Positions 58,193-64,000 of a stretch of DNA of 64,000 nucleotides are shown here, in pieces. Origin of the DNA: SIG480 sp045539475 (GTDB taxonomy: Bacteria > Bacillota > Clostridia > Oscillospirales > JAAYXM01); contig JAZQFJ010000091.1 in NCBI GenBank assembly GCA_045539475.1, positions 41,375 through 105,374 of the forward strand, given 5' to 3'. The position numbers and the translations under genes are program-made. Within the stretch, counting starts at the first letter, position 1; each line of letters opens with the position of its first letter. A model generated the notes under the pieces. It did not search any database, was not told the DNA's origin, and worked only from the letters and a program-made list of their open reading frames with translations.

Positions 58193-59248
58193 TCTAAGCT
58201 TCTATTGAACGGCAACGGGTTTATCCTCGGTGTTTCAGGCTCCGGTAAATCCTTTGCATCAAAAATGGAAATGGCTATGGTAGCTCTTTTTTCGCCTGAT
58301 GATATTATTATCATTGATCCTGAACGCGAATACGGTCCGCTTGTCTTAAAGCTTGGCGGTGAGGTCATAAAGCTCTCTGCATCGTCACTGCATCATATAA
58401 ACGCAATGGAGATAGACGAAGATACCTTTGGTGAAGAGAACCCCATTTCAATCAAGTCAGAATTTCTCATATCACTTTTCGACCAGCTTCTCAAAAACGG
58501 AGATACCCATTTCGGAGTTGGTGTAGGCGCTATGGAAAAATCCATCATTGACCGATGTGCAATAAGCGTATTTAATGACTATATATCAGGAAAGTCAACG
58601 TGGATGCCGACACTCGTTGACTTCAGAAACGAACTATTGCGTCAAAGCGAACCGGAAGCGCACAACCTTGCGCTTTCTCTTGAAATGTTTGCAACGGGAA
58701 GTCTTAACGCATTTGCACACGAGAGTAATGTTGATGTTAACCGTCGTATCATCTGCTATGACACACTTGAACTTGGCGATCAGATGAAAGCGATAGGACT
58801 TCTCATTATGCTCGATAACATAATGAACCGCGTTATGGCAAACAGACGTAGAGGAAAGTACACGCGAGTGTATATCGACGAAGCGCACCTGCTCTTCAAG
58901 AATCCTTACAGTGCAGAATTTTTGTTAAAAGCATGGAAACGCTTCAGAAAATACGGCGGACTGCTTACGGGCATAACGCAGAACATTGAAGATTGTTTGC
59001 GTAACGAAACGGCGCGGGGTATGCTCTCAAACAGTGAGTTTCTTCTGATGCTCAATCAGTCACCGTCTGACAGACGTGAGCTTGCGGATCTTCTCAATAT
59101 TTCCGACACACAGCTTGGTCACATAACCAATGCGGCGGCAGGCAGAGGGTTGATAAAGGTCGGCGGCTCAATAGTTCCGTTCGTGAACGATTTTCCGCGC
59201 GATACGGAGCTGTATAAGCTTATGTCAACGAAGTCCGGAGAGGGATAA
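58193..59248 (+). pseudogene. C-terminal fragment of a second VirB4 ATPase
   Basis: From about 58,193 the sequence becomes VirB4-like: LLNGNGFILGVSGSGKSFAS (Walker A), IIIDPEREYGPLVLKLGGEV, SIIDRCAISVF, YIDEAHLLFKNPYSAEFLLK (Walker B), GITQNIEDCL, NSEFLLMLNQSPSDRRELAD and DTELYKLMSTKSGE. Roughly the last 350 residues of an 800-residue protein are present; the N-terminal half is missing. It differs clearly from VirB4 at 4,076 and is of the Tn1549/CD-type conjugative transposons. The open frame continues upstream to 58,061 only by crossing terminators, so its first 37 codons are not genuine. Confidence 0.8.
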
Positions 59249-59255
59249 ATGTACA

Positions 59256-59298
59256 CGGCAGCGAGAATGTTTTGTCATTCTTGCTGCCGATATTTTTT
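59256..59298 (+). terminator. Hairpin with T-run between VirB4 fragment and NlpC/P60 gene
   Basis: CGGCAGCGAGAATG (59256-59269) pairs with CATTCTTGCTGCCG (59276-59289), one G-U, 6-nt loop, then TATTTTTTG. Confidence 0.85.
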
Positions 59299-59324
59299 GT
59301 ATAAAGAAAGAGGTGTGATATATA

Positions 59325-61313
59325 ATGGCTGATATAAAGAAAAAGCCTGACGGAGTTAAGATTAAGACAAAAGACAGCATTAAATCAAGCACCGTTTCGG
59401 GGAAGAGATTATACCCGAAGGATGCAAAGGTCAAAAAGCTCCTGCGTGAAAAGGAGCAGGAAAAAGAACATAAGAAAGCAGATACCGAAGCTGCCGAAAT
59501 CGTTGAATCTGCGGCTGAAACTACGGTTGACAAAATACGAAGCGGCAGCCGTGCAGTTGTTGAGAACAGAATACGAAAACACAGACGAAATCAGATTAAG
59601 AAAAAGGAAGAGTATCTTAAACGTCAGAGTGAGCAACCTGATGTGCCCGAGCAAGCGGCACTACCGGAACCCAAAGCCTCGGAAGATACAATGAGAGATA
59701 ATGCCCGGCGTGAATATGTAAAGGACAAGGTTCAGATAAAGCAAAGAGAAGAACGGATACAAACTCAAGAGCCGGAAACGATTTCTGCTGAACCTCCGAA
59801 AACGGAACAATCGAAGGCAAAGACCAAAACCGATACACAGAAACGTGCGGATATAAAGACACGGCAAAAGTATGCCGAATCGAGCAGGATGAATCAATTC
59901 TCAAATCAAAGGCAGAGAGTAAAAACACCGTCACAGAGTAGACTTGTGAAGACACGGGAAAATGCACCGAACGCAAAGACCAGCCGCGTTAAAACGGGTA
60001 ATGCATATTCAGATACCGCAAAAAAGACAAAGGTGCTTTATAAAAAGAACCCGGCTACAAAGACCGCGAAGGAAACCGCTAAAAGAGTAAATAAAGAAGC
60101 GGCGAAGCGCGCCGCGAAAGCTGCTCGTGAGGCGGCAAAACGCGCGGCACAAGCGGCAGAAAAAGCCGCAAAAGCTACAGCAAAAGTGGCGAAGGTTATA
60201 GTGACAAAAACAATACAGCTTTTATCTGCGGCAGTAAAAGCAATAGCTTCGGCTATTGCCGCGCTCGGTTGGTGGGCAGTTGTTATCTTGGTGGTCATAA
60301 TCATAATCTGCATAATAGCGTCGGTCATTGCAAGTCCGTTTGGTATATTCATCTCCGATGAAGCGGCAGACCCGAGCTCTATCCCGGTATCGTCGATAAT
60401 AGCCGAATGCAATATGGAGCTTTCAGAAAAGCTCACAGAGATAGAGGATAACATAACACATCACAGATGTGTTATAGAGGGTGAACAGGCAGACTGGAAG
60501 CTTGTGCTCTCTGTGTTTGCGGTTAAGCTTGCAGGAACGGATGATAACACTGCGCAGGATGTTGTCGTTATAGATAATGTGAAGAAAGAGAAGCTAAAGG
60601 AAGTCTTTTGGGATATGCATACGATAACCTCGCGTGTAGAGGTTGAAACAGTAGGAGAGCTTACGCAGATAGTTTTATACATAACCATCTCTGCAAAAAC
60701 AAAGGATGAAATGATAGCGGAATATCATTTCGGGGCAAAACAAAAAGAAGCGCTTGAAACGCTTCTTGAAAACGGTGATGCTTTTGCGGGAACGATGCAC
60801 AGCCTTGCTGTGTCTGATGTTACTGCTAAAGAAGTGCTTGAAAAACTGCCTGAAGATTTATCCGAGGAGAGAAAGCTTATCGTGAAGAAAGCGTGTTCGC
60901 GCGTTGGTAAGGTAACGTACTTTTGGGGAGGTAAATCATCGGCAATCGGTTGGGATTCCGAATGGGGTAAGATGAAGCTTGTAACAGCGGAAGGCAGTCG
61001 CACAACGGGATATATGTGCCCGTTCGGACTTGATTGTTCGGGATTCGTCACTTGGGTATTCATCAACGCCGGATTCTCCGAAAGCTACATAGGTCACGGC
61101 GTAGGAAATCAGGCGGCGAAAGGAACGGTTGTATCAAAAGCAAACGCCAAACCCGGAGATTTCGCTGTGTATTCTGACAACTCACACATCGGCATAATAG
61201 CAGGTTCTAAAGATGACGGAAGCCTTCTTGTCATCCATTGCTCAGCAGGTGCAAACACCGTTACGATAACAAATGAAGAAGGCTTCGGATATTATGTGAG
61301 GGTAGTGGGGTGA
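59325..61313 (+). CDS. Large membrane NlpC/P60 protein of second conjugation system
   Basis: 662 residues, GAGGTGTG ribosome site. A long N-terminal cytoplasmic region (1-300) rich in Lys, Arg, Glu and Ala with a run of AAKRAAKAAREAAKRAAQAA-type heptads, a membrane helix (about 313-340, WWAVVILVVIIIICIIASVI), an external middle region (about 345-505), and the NlpC/P60 domain at the end (Cys in GLDCSGFVTWVF, about 572; His in SHIGIIAG). The layout is that of CD1105-like proteins of Tn1549-type ICEs, which open peptidoglycan for the channel. It survives intact beside a truncated VirB4, so the system it belongs to is no longer functional here. Confidence 0.82.
   Translation: MADIKKKPDGVKIKTKDSIKSSTVSGKRLYPKDAKVKKLLREKEQEKEHKKADTEAAEIVESAAETTVDKIRSGSRAVVENRIRKHRRNQIKKKEEYLKRQSEQPDVPEQAALPEPKASEDTMRDNARREYVKDKVQIKQREERIQTQEPETISAEPPKTEQSKAKTKTDTQKRADIKTRQKYAESSRMNQFSNQRQRVKTPSQSRLVKTRENAPNAKTSRVKTGNAYSDTAKKTKVLYKKNPATKTAKETAKRVNKEAAKRAAKAAREAAKRAAQAAEKAAKATAKVAKVIVTKTIQLLSAAVKAIASAIAALGWWAVVILVVIIIICIIASVIASPFGIFISDEAADPSSIPVSSIIAECNMELSEKLTEIEDNITHHRCVIEGEQADWKLVLSVFAVKLAGTDDNTAQDVVVIDNVKKEKLKEVFWDMHTITSRVEVETVGELTQIVLYITISAKTKDEMIAEYHFGAKQKEALETLLENGDAFAGTMHSLAVSDVTAKEVLEKLPEDLSEERKLIVKKACSRVGKVTYFWGGKSSAIGWDSEWGKMKLVTAEGSRTTGYMCPFGLDCSGFVTWVFINAGFSESYIGHGVGNQAAKGTVVSKANAKPGDFAVYSDNSHIGIIAGSKDDGSLLVIHCSAGANTVTITNEEGFGYYVRVVG
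60846..61313 (+). repeat. Direct repeat copy B (468 bp), partner at 50,242-50,709
   Basis: The 3' part of the intact gene. Same length as copy A and the same reading frame; see copy A. Confidence 0.75.
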
Positions 61314-61340
61314 AAAGGACAATCCAAAATGGTTAAAACG

Positions 61341-62243
61341 TTAATCTGTTTCCTTTATTAGTTGTATTCGGTTGCTTTTTATAAACTGCAAGGGTGTCAT
61401 TCCTGTATCCTTTTTGAACTCAACGATGAAATATGAATCGCTGTTATAGCCGACAGCTGATGCAACGTCATGCACAGAAAGTGTTGTGTTTGAGAAAAGA
61501 ACCTTCGCATACTTTATTCGGGTTTTGTTGAGATATTTGCTAAACCCTTCGCCGGTTGCTTTTGTAAAACACTGCAAAAAGTATTTATAACTTAATCCAA
61601 GCATCTTTGCTATATCTTCACCTTTTATATTTGATGCATAATTTGCGTTTATATATTCAGTTGCTTTTTGCATTGATGAAAGTGAACTGTTTTCATTTTG
61701 CAACTGCCCATATTTTTTTGATTTGTGAACCTTGGAGTCTTTGAGGATAGCAAGAAGGAGTCTGCATATGTTCAGCTTGTGGGAAATGCGGGTGAGGTAA
61801 TCATCTTTTCCACATTCATTTATGAGTTCGGTTATGGGATTTGTGAACTCTTTTGACAACTCGTTTGCTTTCCACATAAGTTTTCGATCTGGAGAGGTGA
61901 AAGAGAAGAAATACTGAAAAAAAGAAGCCTTGCTTTTACCGGCCATTTCTGATATCAGTTTTGAATGAATGTGAAAATAGTAATATTTTCCACCGGCTCT
62001 TGAATTTGCAAATGTTGAGTGAATGGAATATTGCGGTAAAAGAATAAGGTCACCTTCATCTAAGGTGAAGCTTCTGTCATTTACTGAAATATCAAATGAA
62101 CCATTGACGATATAGATGAGTTCTACTTGACTATGGACGTGTGGAAGTGCTTCAACTCCGTATTGAGATGGTTCGATAATTGCAACGCGAACCCCTTCTG
62201 AAAAGTCAAGATGTGATTCTGATTCATAAAAGTACCGTTCCAT
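61341..62243 (-). CDS. AraC-family transcriptional regulator (300 aa)
   Basis: Starts at ATG 62243 on the minus strand with AGGTGG upstream; the open frame continues further upstream only by running antisense through the next gene. N-terminal cupin (LPHVHSQVELIYIVNGSFDI, LDEGDLILLPQYSIHST) for ligand sensing, C-terminal HTH pair (IKGEDIAKMLGLSYKYFLQC, FTKATGEGFSKYLNKTRIKY, LSVHDVASAVGYNSDSYFIV). Divergent to the oxidoreductase at 62,364, which it probably controls. Confidence 0.9.
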   Translation of the reverse strand: MERYFYESESHLDFSEGVRVAIIEPSQYGVEALPHVHSQVELIYIVNGSFDISVNDRSFTLDEGDLILLPQYSIHSTFANSRAGGKYYYFHIHSKLISEMAGKSKASFFQYFFSFTSPDRKLMWKANELSKEFTNPITELINECGKDDYLTRISHKLNICRLLLAILKDSKVHKSKKYGQLQNENSSLSSMQKATEYINANYASNIKGEDIAKMLGLSYKYFLQCFTKATGEGFSKYLNKTRIKYAKVLFSNTTLSVHDVASAVGYNSDSYFIVEFKKDTGMTPLQFIKSNRIQLIKETD

Positions 62244-62363
62244 GTCTATGCCACCTATATAGAAATTTTTATATTTTTGCTTGAAATTATTATAACATAT
62301 ATTTATTGAAAATGCTATAATTATTTTACAATGAAATTTTAGCATAGAAAAATGAGGGGTATT

Positions 62364-63626
62364 ATGAAGATTGTTGAGGTTATTTTGATAGGTGCAGGTA
62401 TTCGCGGCAGAGCGTATACAGATTTTATGACAGATGAGAGATTTCACGTTGTCGCTGTTGCGGATCCGGTTAAGGAATGTCGTGAGTACATAAAAAATAA
62501 GCACAATATTCCTGACGATATGTGCTTTGAGGATTGGAATCAGATTCTCTCTGTTCCAAAGTTTGCCGATGTCGCAATTATTTCGACTGGCGATAAGATG
62601 CATTATGCCCCGGCTTTGAAGGCAATAGAGCTTGGATATAATCTTCTGCTTGAAAAGCCTGTTGCACCGACGTACCGTGAGTGCAAGGATATTGCAGATG
62701 CGGCTAAAGCGAAGGGTGTAAAGGTCCTCGTTTGCCATGTTCTCAGATACACAGCATTCTTCAGAAAGATAAAAGAGTTTATTAATGAGGGTAAGCTTGG
62801 TAAAGTTATTTCCGTACATCACAGCGAATGTGTCGGAAACCTTCATCAAAGCCACAGTTATGTTCGAGGTAACTGGCATAACACTGCCGAGAGTTCAAAT
62901 ATGCTTCTTGCAAAATCCTGCCATGATATTGATATCATGCAGTGGCTTGTCGGAAGTGAGGCAAAAAAGGTTTCGTCCTTTGGCTCACTCTCGTATTTTT
63001 GCAAAGAAAATGCACCGGATGGAGCCCCGGATTATTGCATAGATGGTTGTCCGCATGCTGATGAATGCTATTACAATGCAGTTAAGCTTTATCTCGAGGA
63101 TGAAGAAAATGACTGGTTTCGTGGTGCGGCGGCAAAAAAAGTCAATCCGACAAATGAAGAGATTGAGAATGTGCTTCGTACAACGCAGTATGGAAAATGT
63201 ATATTCAAATGTAATAACGATGTAGTTGACCATCAGGTTGTAAACATTGAATACGAAAACGGAGCCGTCTCTTCATTTAACATGTGCGCATTTAACGAGG
63301 GTGGAAGATATATCCGCGTTATGGGAAGCGATGGTGAGCTTTACGGAGACATAGAAGGTAATATGATTGATTACTTCAGCTTCAAAACGCGCGAGCACAC
63401 CGTCATCAATCCACTTGAGGATTCTTTAAAAGGAGACATCACGGGCGGACACGGTGGTGGTGATGGCGGCATCGTTGATATTCTTTATAAATACATAGTC
63501 GAAGATTATCGTGGTGATATGCTTAGCGAAATCGGAATATCGGTTTTGAACCATGCAACGGTATTTGCTGCCGAGAAGGCTCGACTTGAAAATCGTGTTA
63601 TTGAGATGAAAGATTTTCTCGTTTAA
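62364..63626 (+). CDS. Gfo/Idh/MocA-family oxidoreductase (420 aa)
   Basis: ATG 62364, GAGGGGT upstream. Rossmann fold with VILIGAGIRGRAYTDFMTDE (GxGxRG) and VVAVADP, the family motif NLLLEKPVAPTYRECKDIAD, AIISTGDKMHYAPALKAIEL, and the catalytic HD region AKSCHDIDIMQWLVGSEAKK. Several cysteines (YCIDGCPHADECYY) may form a structural site. C-terminal GGHGGGDGGIVDILYKYI fits the last part of the long family members acting on glycosides or inositols. Divergent from an AraC gene and followed by a secreted protein; likely a carbohydrate locus. Confidence 0.9.
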   Translation: MKIVEVILIGAGIRGRAYTDFMTDERFHVVAVADPVKECREYIKNKHNIPDDMCFEDWNQILSVPKFADVAIISTGDKMHYAPALKAIELGYNLLLEKPVAPTYRECKDIADAAKAKGVKVLVCHVLRYTAFFRKIKEFINEGKLGKVISVHHSECVGNLHQSHSYVRGNWHNTAESSNMLLAKSCHDIDIMQWLVGSEAKKVSSFGSLSYFCKENAPDGAPDYCIDGCPHADECYYNAVKLYLEDEENDWFRGAAAKKVNPTNEEIENVLRTTQYGKCIFKCNNDVVDHQVVNIEYENGAVSSFNMCAFNEGGRYIRVMGSDGELYGDIEGNMIDYFSFKTREHTVINPLEDSLKGDITGGHGGGDGGIVDILYKYIVEDYRGDMLSEIGISVLNHATVFAAEKARLENRVIEMKDFLV

Positions 63627-63695
63627 ATGCGATGATTTTATAATATGGAATAAACCGAACGACGGCTGATTAGAATATTGCCAAACGAAAATTAT

Positions 63696-63710
63696 CCGTT
63701 TTGCAAACGG
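63696..63710 (+). promoter_or_regulatory. Palindrome CCGTTTTGCAAACGG, operator-like
   Basis: CCGTTT and AAACGG are separated by TGC, in the leader of the secreted protein gene. It resembles a LacI/GalR-type half-site pair, though LacI operators usually have an even centre. Regulator unknown. Confidence 0.35.
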
Positions 63711-63754
63711 TTTAATATATAAAAACATTATTTTAACTTATGGAGGAGAACATT

Positions 63755-64000
63755 ATGAAAAAATTTATTTCAACGTTATTGGTATTATGTTTGATTTGCA
63801 GCTTCATCCCGGTAATAGGTGCAAGTGCAACGGAAGTATCCGGCGGAAAAAGCGGAATAACTGTAGTCTACGACTGGGCAGAGCAGATGAACGGCAAAGG
63901 CGATAATGTACAGATTAATAACGATGCCGACTTCTTGTCACAGTTCACATTCACCCGTTCTCATAACTTGTGGGAATTTGAAGCGGCACAAAATTCATGG
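63755..64000 (+). CDS. Secreted protein, partial (3' end outside window)
   Basis: ATG 63755 with GGAGGAG 7 nt upstream. A signal peptide (residues 1-26; KKFISTLLVLCLICSFIPVI, then GASATE) leads into SGITVVYDWAEQMNGKGDNV and beyond; the frame is still open at the window's last base. The mature start looks like a long surface or enzymatic glycan-active protein, but too little is seen to assign it. Probably co-regulated with the oxidoreductase before it. Confidence 0.75.
   Translation, partial: MKKFISTLLVLCLICSFIPVIGASATEVSGGKSGITVVYDWAEQMNGKGDNVQINNDADFLSQFTFTRSHNLWEFEAAQNSW

Noticed and set aside
62244..62363. Consensus promoters in the AraC/oxidoreductase divergent region
   Set aside because: TATAAT-like boxes occur on both strands, but no -35 at 16-18 nt that I would defend in this very AT-rich stretch.
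62244..62879. Minus-strand frame continuing 212 codons upstream of the AraC gene
   Set aside because: It lies antisense to the well-supported oxidoreductase, shows no domain, and the AraC cupin domain and ribosome site fix the start at 62,243.

Overview
The window reads as DNA from a gut-type Clostridia (Oscillospiraceae/Ruminococcus-like Firmicutes). I infer this from strong AGGAGG ribosome sites, frequent GTG/TTG starts, sigma-A type promoters with 17-bp spacers, SLH-anchored surface protein, and conjugation genes of the kind carried by large clostridial integrative and conjugative elements (ICEs). No rRNA, tRNA, CRISPR, integrase, relaxase or intact insertion sequence is visible, so the element's ends and its mobilisation genes lie outside the window or are not recognisable.

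Positions 1-13,000 hold a type IV secretion core: a VirB6/TrbL-like protein (5' end outside the window), a membrane NlpC/P60 hydrolase, a PrgI-like protein, the VirB4 ATPase, the VirD4 coupling ATPase, an S1-domain protein and several conserved proteins of unknown role. Positions 13,000-25,000 carry surface and regulatory genes: a 1787-residue secreted protein with cysteine modules, Ig-like repeats and SLH domains, other exported proteins, a zinc-finger/sigma factor/signal peptidase operon behind a long structured RNA, XRE regulators, and a decayed gene.

Positions 25,000-50,200 are a DNA-maintenance region: NAD-dependent ligase, SSB, MoxR-type ATPase with a HELGH/VWA partner, DNA methyltransferase, YqaJ nuclease, a candidate single-strand annealing protein, RecD2-type helicase, short primase, and a ParM/ParR partition pair. 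Three operons here start with the same promoter-hairpin-terminator RNA cassette (24,858; 30,971; 41,023). Base changes in its first stem and in the terminator stem are compensated between copies, which makes it the strongest candidate for an undescribed element.

Positions 50,200-61,313 look like a rearranged segment. A decapitated NlpC/P60 fragment at 50,239 matches, without gaps, the 3' end of an intact gene at 59,325, next to a 5'-truncated VirB4 of a second conjugation system. Between them lies a metabolic cluster: AraC regulator, SDR, type I dehydroquinase-like enzyme, SGNH esterase, Gfo/Idh/MocA dehydrogenase, two MDR dehydrogenases and an MBL hydrolase. From 61,341 to the end there is another AraC regulator, a divergent Gfo/Idh/MocA oxidoreductase and the start of a secreted protein. 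All coordinates and pairings were read by eye; functional names rest on recognised motifs, not on searches.
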